Source of the DNA: Bin87 sp963668585
Lineage (GTDB): Bacteria; Chloroflexota; Dehalococcoidia; Lucifugimonadales; UBA3495
Assembly: GCA_963668585.1 (NCBI GenBank)
Contig: OY764869.1
Span: 3,596,001 to 3,660,000 of the forward strand
DNA: 64,000 nt
Direction: 5' to 3'
Shown one piece after another: positions 8,694 through 17,447 of the stretch. Position numbers and translations under genes: made by a program. Under the pieces are notes generated by a model that saw nothing but the letters and a program-made list of their open reading frames with translations, was not told the DNA's origin and ran no database searches. Numbering within the stretch: the first letter of the stretch is position 1; each line of letters begins with the position of its first letter.

Positions 8694-9449
8694 ATGCTGA
8701 AAGCACAGCGCGACAATGCAATAACCCGGCTGAGCGGTGAGGACCGGCAGAATCTCGGGCGGATTGTCGCCACAATCAAGGAGGCGAGGGGAGGAAGTCC
8801 CGACGCGTCGGCCAACGGTGGCCGCATCACGGCGCGCGAACTGCTCGAAGGTTGGCAGGAGGACCTGCCGGCGGACGTCCGCGCGGCCGTGGAAGCCATC
8901 CTGGTCCGTGACGAAACGGGTCCCAAGGTGGGAGAGGCTGCTCCGGACTTTTCCCTCAAGCGACTGGGTTCGGATGATCGCGTGCGATTGTCCGATTTTC
9001 GGGGCCGGCGACCGGTTGCGCTGGCCTTCGGCAGCTACACTTGACCCCCTTTCCGCGCTCAGGCTGAGCGCATGACCGACATTTACCGCCGCCACATGGG
9101 AGACGTGGAGTTCTTCGTCGTATATGTCCAGGAAGCCCACCCCACCGACGGGTGGCAGACGGATAGCAACGTTGCGGAAGGCGTCCTGTTCCGCCAGCAT
9201 CAAAGCTACGATGAGCGCGAATCGGCAGCCCAATCGTGCAGCATCGGCTTGCAGATCGGTCTGCCTGTGATCATCGAGGAGATGGACAATACCATTGACG
9301 AGACCTATGGGGCCGCGCCGGAACGCCTGTATCTGGTGGATGTTGACGGGAAGGTGGCCTACCACGGCGGCGCAGGACCGCATTTCTTCGACCTGGACGA
9401 GTGGGAGCAGGCCATCGCAGCCTGCACTCGGGTCGCGGCGAATCGGTAG
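8694..9449 (+). CDS. Selenoprotein, iodothyronine-deiodinase-like thioredoxin-fold protein (in-frame TGA = Sec117)
   Basis: The frame runs 251 residues if the TGA at 9042-9044 is read as selenocysteine. Before it are a helical N-terminal part and a peroxiredoxin-like entry (VGEAAPDFSLKRLG, VRLSDFRGRRPV) leading to FGSYT. After it the same frame continues with PPFR, then VVYVQEAHPTDGW, then PERLYLVDVDGKVAYHGG. Deiodinases have the active site T-U-P-P/S-F followed by a YIxEAHxxDGW segment, so both halves match across the stop. The start at 8694 has GGAGG at 8684-8688. The ATG at 9072 has no ribosome site and would omit the active site. A bacterial-SECIS-like hairpin follows the TGA. The likely role is a thiol/selenol redox or reductive dehalogenation reaction; the substrate is unknown. 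Selenocysteine machinery is not in this window. Confidence 0.85.
9042..9074 (+). promoter_or_regulatory. Candidate bacterial SECIS element after the TGA
   Basis: Ten bases after TGA there is a perfect 7-bp hairpin, gcgctca (9055-9061) pairing with tgagcgc (9065-9071), with loop ggc. Read with 6-bp arms the loop is aggct. Bacterial SECIS elements lie inside the coding sequence just after UGA and have a small apical loop with G at its start; the loop here begins 17 bases after the TGA, within the usual distance. The hairpin is in frame and encodes deiodinase-like residues. Confidence 0.75.
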
Positions 9450-9561
9450 TCGCGCAGGAGGCTATCGGGGTTGAGCAGGCGACTTCCGGCCGTAAGATTC
9501 GGTTGTTGAACCCGGGGTTCGTCAGGCTTGGGGCCACTCCCCGGGTTCACGGTCATTGCGC

Positions 9562-10437
9562 TCAACCGAGGCGTTTACGGATGAAGTCAGTCATCTGTTC
9601 GAGAGCCTGCTGCGCCACCGGCAGGGAGAGATCCCGCAGCACTCCCTCGCCCTCTCCCTCAAGGATATTCACGTCGATGTGACCGCCGGCATTGCGGTAC
9701 TGCCGGATGAACTCTTCGAGGTCGGGCCGGGGGTGCGCGTCCTCGTGGGTGCGCGCGAGGCAGAGGGTCGGCGGCAATTCGGTGCGCTCCCCGGCGGCCA
9801 GGATGCGGGCGGGCGCGGCCTCGGCCATGGCCTCCTCGGTTTCCCAGTACAGGTCGTGCATCGGCACGACGCGCTCGGCCATCCCGGCGGGAGGGGTGCA
9901 GTCGTCCCGAAGGCCCAGGGCGTATTGATAGCGTCCCAACGGATCGATCACCGGCGAGACCATGATCACGCAGCCCAGAGCGCCGTCCACATCTGCCGCG
10001 CCGTTGGGGGACGGCAGCGACGCGTAGCGTGGGTCGCGCGGACGCATACCGAGAAGCATGGCCTGGTGCGCCCCGCTGGAGGTGCCCATCGCACCGATGG
10101 TGTCGGCGCGGCCATTCCAGGATTCGGCATTGGCCTTGCACCACCGGATCCCATAGTGAATGTCGGCGAAAGAGGCCGGATAAGAGGCTACCGGAGGCGC
10201 CCGAAAGTCCAGGGCTGCCACGATGACGCCGTTCCGGGCCAGCGCTTCGTTGGCGTCATTGCCGATCAGGCGGTCTCCTCTCACCCATGCGCCGCCATGC
10301 AGTTCGATCATTACAGGGAACGGCCCGTCGCCCCTGGGTTTGAACAGTCGCGCCAACAGTGGCGAATCGTCGTGGCGAAGATATTCCACGTCCTGGACGT
10401 CGATTTCATAGGTGGTTGCCTGTTTGCTGATAACCAT
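9562..10437 (-). CDS. Alpha/beta hydrolase (HSL/BD-FAE-like) with atypical catalytic site
   Basis: The product has 291 residues. The oxyanion-hole motif HGGAW is at 47-51 and the nucleophile elbow GTSSG at 118-122 (Ser120). A later ARTHEDAHPRPD segment offers the acid residue. In this family the base is a His in an EGxGHGF-like segment near the C-terminus. Here the segment reads LEGEGEGVL, so Glu264 occupies the His position. The enzyme may be inactive, use another residue, or the base may have changed recently. The ATG at 10437 starts a clean domain; upstream codons are low in complexity. No operon partner is evident. Confidence 0.85.
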   Translation of the reverse strand: MVISKQATTYEIDVQDVEYLRHDDSPLLARLFKPRGDGPFPVMIELHGGAWVRGDRLIGNDANEALARNGVIVAALDFRAPPVASYPASFADIHYGIRWCKANAESWNGRADTIGAMGTSSGAHQAMLLGMRPRDPRYASLPSPNGAADVDGALGCVIMVSPVIDPLGRYQYALGLRDDCTPPAGMAERVVPMHDLYWETEEAMAEAAPARILAAGERTELPPTLCLARTHEDAHPRPDLEEFIRQYRNAGGHIDVNILEGEGEGVLRDLSLPVAQQALEQMTDFIRKRLG

Positions 10438-11121
10438 GTCGAACCTCGCTCGCCGTGTTCTTGTATGTGACGGGTGAAGGGTACGTTTGGGGTGCAAGTT
10501 CGTCAATCTGCGGCGAAATGTCGGCTGATGAGGTCGGCTGGAAGTCAGTACCATCCGCTTATTCGAACCCCACTCCGATAACCGACGGCATCGCCTCGCG
10601 CTCCCTGACGGGTAAGCTGACGCGTTGGAGTGGCAGTTCCGGAGAACCGAGGCTTTACCCGAGCGGGAATGGCCTCCGCACTTTCGTGCCGCTACTTCAG
10701 CCATTGTGCGTCCTGATTAGTCTGTTGATCCACTTCCGCCCGCCATGGACACTGGACTATGCACAGCATCCGTTATGTCTCGAATGACCGCACATCTCAA
10801 TCTTCATTTGTGCAGATCTAATCACCGTGCAATTGATGTGCCAAGTAGTTAAAATATGCGGCGACTGACTGATAGTGATCTGAGAAACCGACCATTGCGT
10901 TTGGTCGGGTCGAGGTTGTCCTTGCGACGGCATCGGGGCCAATGAAACAACGGGTTTGGCGGGGTGGACCGAAAGCGACCCATACGCTTCCTGGTTGTTT
11001 GATCCGTTATCGAAGGACGTCTGGTTTCTGAATCAAAACGGATCGTTGACTTGGAGCAACGCCGCACCAGCGTCATCCGGCATCCCATCCAATCTTTTCG
11101 AGTGGAGTGATACAGGCGACT
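10438..11121. other. Intergenic region without recognised gene
   Basis: About 680 bp separate the divergent hydrolase and FN3 genes. Short frames here lack ribosome sites and any recognisable motif. Local GC is lower than in the genes, consistent with a long regulatory or leader region for the secreted FN3 protein. Confidence 0.5.
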
Positions 11122-11691
11122 ATGAAAGCAGCACGTATTTTATTACCAACGATCGCGGTTATCGCGGCGGCCATCCTGACCGTCGTTGGGGGTTGGCTGG
11201 CCGTGGGTGACACGGCCCACGCCCAGGAGCCGCTGCCGGCCCCGGGCAACATAATGGCAAGCGACGGCGATGATCCCGGTGAGGTGGTGGTGTCCTGGGA
11301 CGCAGCGCCGGGGGCATCGAGTTACACGGTATTCTGGTCGAATTTTGACGCCGCTCGGCTTATCATCGCAGCCGGCGGGCCCTGGCCGAATTCCAGCCAA
11401 TCCGTTGACGTTACGGACAGCGGGGCGAACGCCTACGCGTTGACGGTCAACGGCCTGACGCCGGGGACCGAATACGGATTTACCGTGCGGAGCAAAAGCA
11501 GTTCCGGCGCAGAATCCGACTGGCCCGATTGGGTCACGCTGAGCCCGGCAGGTGATGGCGGCTCCATCGACGCGTACGACGTCATCCGGATGCAGTCGGC
11601 GGGGTTGGCGATCACCAGGCACGCCAGCGGGTTGGTGGCCAACGGGTCCATCTCGACCCAACAACTGGCGGCGGCCGGCGACGCGGGGTAG
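11122..11691 (+). CDS. Secreted FN3-domain protein (probably the N-terminal part of a frameshifted gene)
   Basis: The product has 189 residues. It starts with a signal peptide (KAARILLPTIAVIAAAIL, ending near AHAQ), then one fibronectin type III domain (GEVVVSWDAAPGASSYTVFW ... TPGTEYGFTVRSK ... WVTLSP), then a helical stretch with YDVIRMQSAGLA. The FN3 domain is of the same type as the one opening the 2019-residue protein at 56210 (shared GEVVVSWD). The frame stops at 11689-11691 (tag) directly after a run of four G. One extra G would join it to the next frame and give a continuous helical sequence. I therefore read the two genes as one original exported protein. Confidence 0.7.
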   Translation: MKAARILLPTIAVIAAAILTVVGGWLAVGDTAHAQEPLPAPGNIMASDGDDPGEVVVSWDAAPGASSYTVFWSNFDAARLIIAAGGPWPNSSQSVDVTDSGANAYALTVNGLTPGTEYGFTVRSKSSSGAESDWPDWVTLSPAGDGGSIDAYDVIRMQSAGLAITRHASGLVANGSISTQQLAAAGDAG

Positions 11692-11726
11692 CAGCAGCCG
11701 GGCACAGAGCCGCCCTGGTCCAACAG

Positions 11727-13517
11727 GTGGCAAACCTCAAGGGACGGGGTTTTGACGCCCGGGTCAGTCACATCGAATCCCTGGTCAACGACCTGGTATC
11801 CAATGTGGACACGATTCAACAGGGAAGGCGCGAATTGACGATTGAACTGCTCGCTGGCGTTACGAGTGGACAGCAATTGACCACCCGGAACGCCAGTCAG
11901 TTGTTCCCTCTCGTCAACACCAGCGTGGACAGTCAGTTCTACAACGTGATGACCAGCTTCCCCGAGGTTGGGGAGGTCGGTATAGACAACCTCTCCGAGG
12001 ACATCCTTGATTACGTGCATCTGTACGGCGTGTCTGCGAGCGCCGCGTTGGGTCATACCCTGCTTTTGATCGCAAGCCTGATGCAGGATCCGACATACGT
12101 GGCGCGCATTCAGGAATCATACGACTCGGTTGCTGGCCGCCTGGATCGCGACATCGAATATCTGGAGAGCAGCCAAGTTGCACACTTGGAGATGGGTGTA
12201 GTTCGGCTAGCCAAACAAATGCTTGAGGAATCGAGGGGTGATGACGGCTACTTCGCTCGCCTGGAACACCGGCTCGAACTGATCCGGGCTGAAAACATAC
12301 TCATTGAGGAAAACGTGGACATCCTGGATCAACTGCTGGTTCAGGTCGCCGCGCTGGACCTGGAGTTGCGGAGGCTGCCCACGCCAATAATTCCCACGAT
12401 CCCCGAAGACGCCATGATATATCCCGGAATCACAGCCACGGAGGTCCATTTCGGGCAATCGGCCGCGTTGATGGGCGGCAATGCCACGCTGGGCATGGGG
12501 ATGCAAGCCGGAATCACGGCTGCGTTTGAAGAGGCAAACCGGAACGGCGGAGTCAATGGCCGCACCTTGAAACTCACGACGATGGACGACCGCTACGAAC
12601 CCGACCTGGCGTTTGAGCGGACCCTGAGACTGATTGACAACGAGCAGGTGTTCGCGCTGATAGGCTCGGTGGGAACCCCCACTTCGCGGGCTGCATTGCC
12701 GCTGGCGAGTTCCCGGGGTGTGCCTTTCGTCGGGCCCTTCACCGGAGCCCAGTTCCTGCGCGATGATGACCTGACCAACGTCCTGAACGTGCGCGCGTCG
12801 TACCACCAGGAAACCGGAGCGATGGTGAACCGCCTGGTTGACGCCGGTTACTCCAGGGTCGCCGTGCTGTACCAAAACGACTCATTCGGCATCGACGGCC
12901 TGCGGGGCGTTGAGCAGGCGCTGACGGCACACGACATGGAGCCGGTGGCGTCCTGGTATTACACCCGGAACAGCAGCGCCGTGTTGTCGGCAGCGTTCCG
13001 AATCGGGGAAGCTGAGCCCGAAGCGGTCATCATCATCGGGGCCCACGCGCCGGCCACCGCGATAATCGAGAAGTTGCGCGAGAATCTGGGATCCGAAACG
13101 ATCTTCATGAACGTGTCGTTCGTTGGCAGCGATCAACTGGCAGATGCGCTTGGCGACGACACCGCAAACGTGTACGTGACGCAGGTGGTCCCGTTGCCCG
13201 ACGGCGACAGCGTTCCCGTCCTTGCCAAGTACCGCGCCGCGCTGGCCGCGCTGCCCGACGCGCCCGAACCCGGGTTCATATCGCTGGAAGGATACCTGGC
13301 GGGACGCCTGGCCATAGCGCGACTGGAGTCCTGCGAATCAAACCTGAACCGCGAGTGCTTCCTCAATGTTTTGAGCAGTTCCAGTTCGGTGTCCATAGAC
13401 GGCGTGGCGCTGCAATTCGGGCCCGACGATAACCAGGGGTCAGATATGGTTATCCTGACCGAGATCGGCACCGACGGGACGTTTGTTGAGGTTGACAGCC
13501 TTCCCAACGCGCCGTAA
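11727..13517 (+). CDS. Helical region plus LivJ-type periplasmic ligand-binding domain (probably continues the FN3 gene)
   Basis: The product has 596 residues if it starts at the GTG at 11727, but no ribosome site precedes that codon and the frame is open back through 11688. Residues 1-230 are helical and coil-like (VSHIESLVNDLVSN ... LVQVAALDLELRRL). Residues about 235-590 form a type-I periplasmic binding fold of the branched-chain amino acid receptor family (MQAGITAAFEEANRNGGVNG, LIGSVGTPTSRAALPLA, VAVLYQNDSFGIDG, GYLAGRLAIARLE). No signal peptide lies at its own start, which supports fusion to the preceding exported part. It could be a surface-attached ligand receptor rather than a soluble transporter component, since no permease is adjacent. 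A strong terminator follows. Confidence 0.8.
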   Translation: MANLKGRGFDARVSHIESLVNDLVSNVDTIQQGRRELTIELLAGVTSGQQLTTRNASQLFPLVNTSVDSQFYNVMTSFPEVGEVGIDNLSEDILDYVHLYGVSASAALGHTLLLIASLMQDPTYVARIQESYDSVAGRLDRDIEYLESSQVAHLEMGVVRLAKQMLEESRGDDGYFARLEHRLELIRAENILIEENVDILDQLLVQVAALDLELRRLPTPIIPTIPEDAMIYPGITATEVHFGQSAALMGGNATLGMGMQAGITAAFEEANRNGGVNGRTLKLTTMDDRYEPDLAFERTLRLIDNEQVFALIGSVGTPTSRAALPLASSRGVPFVGPFTGAQFLRDDDLTNVLNVRASYHQETGAMVNRLVDAGYSRVAVLYQNDSFGIDGLRGVEQALTAHDMEPVASWYYTRNSSAVLSAAFRIGEAEPEAVIIIGAHAPATAIIEKLRENLGSETIFMNVSFVGSDQLADALGDDTANVYVTQVVPLPDGDSVPVLAKYRAALAALPDAPEPGFISLEGYLAGRLAIARLESCESNLNRECFLNVLSSSSSVSIDGVALQFGPDDNQGSDMVILTEIGTDGTFVEVDSLPNAP

Positions 13518-13576
13518 CGAACTGCCTCGGTGGTTCTCCAGTCGCACCACTGAGAGCCAGGCGGCAACGACCACGC

Positions 13577-13616
13577 AACTCCCCGCAACCATGGATTGGT
13601 TGCGGGGAGTTTTGTT
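13577..13616 (+). terminator. Rho-independent terminator
   Basis: A perfect 14-bp stem (aactccccgcaacc at 13577-13590 with its complement at 13598-13611) encloses the loop atggatt and runs into tttgtt. It ends the transcript of the ligand-binding protein gene 60 bp upstream. Confidence 0.9.
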
Positions 13617-13897
13617 ACGCTCAGGAGCCAACGACGCGTTTGGGCCGTGGTGTCAAACTCAACGTTGCGCTGACCAGTGTCGCCCGCCCGCGCGGACTCA
13701 CTCCGATGGATAGCCAGCACCGGTTGCATCCGCTCCAAAGTGGCGCACTGGACAATAACGCCAAGCCCGGGGTGTGGACCGCATCGCAGAGTCCCAATGA
13801 TGCACGGCGCCGAAGATGGTTTATCGTTGTCATGGTGTTATGTTCAACCATCGCATAAGTTATGATTGTTGGAGCGCACCGCCCAGGAGACGACGTT

Positions 13898-14296
13898 ATG
13901 AGTGACGACACGCCGGTCAGGAAGGTCCTGGTCGTTGACGACGAACCGGAAGTTGAGCCGATGTTCCGGCAGCGGATGCGGCGTGAGATACGGGCCGGGC
14001 GTTACGAATTCCTGTTTGCCAGGTCGGGCGTCGAGGCTCTGCAGGTGCTGGAAGACAATCCCGATGTGCGACTGGTCATCACCGATATCAATATGCCGCA
14101 GATGAACGGCCTGGTTCTCCTCGAGCGCCTGGGAGAGATGTGGCCGGGGCTGCCCGCCGTGGTGGTGTCGGCGTATGGCGACGAGGGGAACGTGGCGTCG
14201 GCCATGGACCGGGGCGCACACGGTTTCGTGGTGAAACCCGTGGACTTCGATGGACTGAGGGGAACGATGTCGCAGTCAATGGAGGAGTCCAACTGA
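13898..14296 (+). CDS. Single-domain response regulator (CheY-like receiver)
   Basis: The product has 132 residues and consists only of a receiver domain. The acidic pair is Asp14-Asp15, the phospho-acceptor is Asp63 (ITDINMP), the switch Ser is Ser91 (VVVSAYGD), and the conserved Lys is Lys113 (FVVKPVDF). There is no output domain and no histidine kinase nearby, so the partner must be encoded elsewhere. AGGAG at 13885-13889 supports the ATG at 13898. The last codons are duplicated in the DNA: gaggagtccaactga is followed at once by a near copy containing a second stop. Confidence 0.9.
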   Translation: MSDDTPVRKVLVVDDEPEVEPMFRQRMRREIRAGRYEFLFARSGVEALQVLEDNPDVRLVITDINMPQMNGLVLLERLGEMWPGLPAVVVSAYGDEGNVASAMDRGAHGFVVKPVDFDGLRGTMSQSMEESN

Positions 14297-14435
14297 AGAG
14301 GAGTCCAACTGACCGGCATTTCACCGGAATGCGACCGCGTGTGTCCCACGCGTAACGCCGCGGGACGCTGGCAATACTGAAAGCGCGGGCCGGCCAACGG
14401 CCCGTTCGCCAGATTGTGCGCCGAATCGCCCGGGG

Positions 14436-15713
14436 TCAGTCCAGTTGTCGGACCCTGCGGAGCGTTACGCAGCACACCAGCGCGAGGGTCAGTCCCAGCG
14501 CGGCAATGATGGCCATCGCCGTCGTCGCTGATGTGGCATCGGAGAGAATCCCGACGCCCATGCTTGCCACCACGAGGAATCCCCGGTCAAAGCTCTGCAG
14601 GCTGGTGAGACGACCCCGCAGGCCGTCCGGGGCCAGCGTCTGCGTCAAGGTCCCGCGTGTTGTGCGGAACAGGGACTGACAGAAAGCCATGGCGGCTATC
14701 GCCACGAAGGCCAAAACCATCCAACTTGAAAAAGAGAACAGCAGCAGCATGAGCGAACTGGCGATCGCTGCCCCCAACGCCACTTTGCCTTTGGCGAAGA
14801 CGAAACCGAAGGACGCCACAAACAGGGCCGCCATCAACCCGCCCACGCCCGTGACCGACAGGAGGTATCCACCCACGTCGGCGTTGCGATTCAGCACTTC
14901 GGTGGTGAAAACCGGAAAGAGGAACCAGGCCGGGTGCAGAATGATGTTGGGGATCACCGACAGTATCATCAACTGGAAGAAGGCGCGCTCCCCGCTCCAT
15001 ATGTAGCGCACACCCTCCACCATGTTGGCGAATGCCGAACCCCGCTGGCGCGCATTTCCCGGCTGGTGAAACGGGGTCTGCAGGGGGAAAATCATCACCA
15101 CGTTGGCCAGATACAGCGCAGCCTCTATGGTGAAGTTCCAGAAGTACCCCAGGGTGAAGATCAGGATCCCACCGATGAACGGCCCAACGATGCGCGTGCC
15201 GGTGATGGTCAATACGTTGGTGGCGAGGGCATTGCCCAGCATATTCCGGGGCACGGTGCCTGCGATCAGCGACTGCCGCATGGGTTGAGTCATGGAGCGG
15301 CACGCGCCGGCCAGGATCACGTACAGGTAAGCGTGCCAGACTTCCACGCGTTCGGACAGCACCAGCAGGGCAAAGGCGAGGGCCAGAGCGGCCATCGATA
15401 CCTGCATGGCGATGACAAGCTTGCGGCGGTCAAAGCGGTCGCTGAGGACACCACCCCACGGTCCGACCACCAAACCGGGCAGGGTGTTGATTCCGCCGAC
15501 CGTCACGACCAGCAGGCCGGTAACGGTGGAACCCTCCGACAAGTCCCGAACCAGCCAGCCCACGCTCAACAACTGGATCCACTGGGCGTTGTTGGCGAAG
15601 AGATTGCCGAACCACAGCAGCCGGAAATTCCGGTATGCCAGCCACGCGTCCAGCGTATGCAATCGGGGGAGTGTCGCTATTCGAAAAATCGATCCCCGCA
15701 AATCACGAGCCAC
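14436..15713 (-). CDS. MFS transporter, EntS/MFS_3-like exporter
   Basis: The product has 425 residues and about 12 membrane helices. It begins with the AWLAYRNFRLLWFGNLFANNAQWIQ helix characteristic of the MFS_3 (enterobactin-exporter-like) group. The cytoplasmic loop 2-3 signature appears as GGVLSDRFDRRK. The start is GTG at 15713. A second, more distant member of the same family is at 30951. The exported substrate cannot be inferred. It is divergent from the amidohydrolase gene, with 260 bp between them. Confidence 0.88.
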   Translation of the reverse strand: MARDLRGSIFRIATLPRLHTLDAWLAYRNFRLLWFGNLFANNAQWIQLLSVGWLVRDLSEGSTVTGLLVVTVGGINTLPGLVVGPWGGVLSDRFDRRKLVIAMQVSMAALALAFALLVLSERVEVWHAYLYVILAGACRSMTQPMRQSLIAGTVPRNMLGNALATNVLTITGTRIVGPFIGGILIFTLGYFWNFTIEAALYLANVVMIFPLQTPFHQPGNARQRGSAFANMVEGVRYIWSGERAFFQLMILSVIPNIILHPAWFLFPVFTTEVLNRNADVGGYLLSVTGVGGLMAALFVASFGFVFAKGKVALGAAIASSLMLLLFSFSSWMVLAFVAIAAMAFCQSLFRTTRGTLTQTLAPDGLRGRLTSLQSFDRGFLVVASMGVGILSDATSATTAMAIIAALGLTLALVCCVTLRRVRQLD

Positions 15714-15973
15714 CCGGTGGGTCTCGCAGCGCTATCTGATTGGCCGGCAATTGTGGGCCGCACGGTCTGAAGTGTCAATGCTGACCAACCGATACTATTT
15801 GAAACTATAACGCTATACGGCTGCCAGTGGGGCCGTCGTGTCCAGCGAAACGATGCTGCGGACGGCGTGACGGAGGTGCGGCGTGGTTCCCCGGATGGTA
15901 ACTTGCCAGATACCGACGGCATCCTTGCGCCAACCTTGCGTCAATCCTGACCACCCATCCCCCGGAGAGCGAC

Positions 15974-17350
15974 ATGACAACCGTTATCACCAACGCGACC
16001 ATAGTGACCGGCGACCCGGCCCGCACGGTTTTGCACAATGCCGGCATCGCCATCTCAAATGACACGATTGCCGCCATGGGTTCGACCGGAGAAATCGAAC
16101 GGGAGTATCCCGACGCCGAAGTGGTGGACGGCCGCGGCAAGGCCGTCTTCCCCGGACTGGTCAACTGCCACACCCATCTCCTTGCGACGGGCGACCGGGG
16201 AATCCTGGAGGACTTCGGGTTCCCGACCCGGCTGACTTTCCCGGTATCGGCGCGGTCGCTGCTCAATCCGGATGAACGCCGGACTCTGGCATTGCTGGGC
16301 GTGCTGGAATCCATCCGCAGCGGCGTCACCTGCCTGCTGGAAATATCGTCCGACGTGGCCGGCTACGCCTCCGACCTGGCCGCGACCGGGCTGCGTCTGG
16401 TACTGGCGGAAAACGTCAATGACGTGGACGAAGGGCAGGCCAGGGAGGGAGTGTACCGGTTTGACGAAGCCAAAGCCGACGCCGGATTGCAGCGCAGCGC
16501 CGACCTGGTGGAGTCCTGGCACGGAAGGCATGAGGGGCGCGTCAACTGCTTCGTGGCTCCCCATGCGCCCGAAACCTGCTCTCCGAACCTGTTGCGCCGC
16601 AGCCGTGAGTTGGCCGAACGCCACGGCATCGGGTACACGATCCACCTCTCGCAGAGCCATCAGGAAATTGAGGCGGTGATGGCGGCGCGCGGGGTGTCCC
16701 CGACTCACTACCTGTTCTCCAACGGTTTCCTGGGGCCGCGTCTGCTGGCCGCCCACTGTCGGTACGTCAACGCGTCCGAAATCGCCTTGCTGGGGCAGAG
16801 CGGGGTCAGGGTCGCAAACAATGCCGCCATCGCGGCGCGACGGGGCGCGGCCGCTCCGGTGAGGGAGTTGCAGGCTGCCGGGTGCGTCATCGGCATGGGG
16901 TCGGACAACATGGCCGAAGACATGGTGGAGGTGATGCGAGCCGGGCTGTTCCTGGAGCGGGTGCGCCGCAACGACGAGGTATATCCCCAACCGGAGGATG
17001 TGCTGGAATGGGCCACGTCCGGCGGAGCCAGAGCACTGGGGATGGACGACATCACCGGCAGCCTGGAGGTGGGCAAGAAGGCCGACCTGTTCGTGGTTGA
17101 TCTGCTGCGGCCGCATCTGGTGCCCAGCCTGCGGGTGGTGTCGGCCTTCGTTCACAACGGGCAGCCGGCCGATATCACGTCCGTGATGGTGGACGGCAAC
17201 TGGGTAATGCGCGACGGCAAGACCCTTACCATCGACGAAGATGACGTGGTGCGCAGCGCGGAAGCGGTGGGCCACGCAGTATGGCGCCGCCTGCTGGAAC
17301 GATACCCCGACGTGCCTTTCCCCATCGACATTCCTCCGGCCATCGAGTGA
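15974..17350 (+). CDS. Amidohydrolase of the AtzA/TrzN/MtaD group
   Basis: The product has 458 residues. A small beta-sandwich formed by both termini (ITNATIVTGDPA ... SVMVDGNWVMRDGK) encloses a TIM barrel. The metal site is visible as HTH in NCHTHLLATGD, His in IHLSQS, His in AAHCRY, and Asp in GMGSDNMAED. The usual family roles are deamination of adenosine derivatives or hydrolytic dechlorination/deamination of s-triazines. The glutamate usually found near the third His in deaminases is not obvious here, so the specific reaction is open. GGAGAG lies just before the ATG. The MetE-like gene follows 97 bp later on the same strand. Confidence 0.88.
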   Translation: MTTVITNATIVTGDPARTVLHNAGIAISNDTIAAMGSTGEIEREYPDAEVVDGRGKAVFPGLVNCHTHLLATGDRGILEDFGFPTRLTFPVSARSLLNPDERRTLALLGVLESIRSGVTCLLEISSDVAGYASDLAATGLRLVLAENVNDVDEGQAREGVYRFDEAKADAGLQRSADLVESWHGRHEGRVNCFVAPHAPETCSPNLLRRSRELAERHGIGYTIHLSQSHQEIEAVMAARGVSPTHYLFSNGFLGPRLLAAHCRYVNASEIALLGQSGVRVANNAAIAARRGAAAPVRELQAAGCVIGMGSDNMAEDMVEVMRAGLFLERVRRNDEVYPQPEDVLEWATSGGARALGMDDITGSLEVGKKADLFVVDLLRPHLVPSLRVVSAFVHNGQPADITSVMVDGNWVMRDGKTLTIDEDDVVRSAEAVGHAVWRRLLERYPDVPFPIDIPPAIE

Positions 17351-17447
17351 AACGGTTCGCTGCGCGCTCCGGTGTCTTATACTTGGAGCAGGGCACGGCC
17401 ATCAAATTTCAGCGCCGGCGCGGTCGGCCGTCCTGATCGGAGGGGAA

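Noticed and set aside
9072..9449. Separate small gene starting at ATG 9072
   Set aside because: There is no ribosome site, it begins inside the SECIS-like hairpin, and it lacks the active site; the upstream frame in the same phase completes the deiodinase-like fold.
13898..14296. Two-component pair partner nearby
   Set aside because: No histidine kinase motif is present in adjacent frames on either strand.
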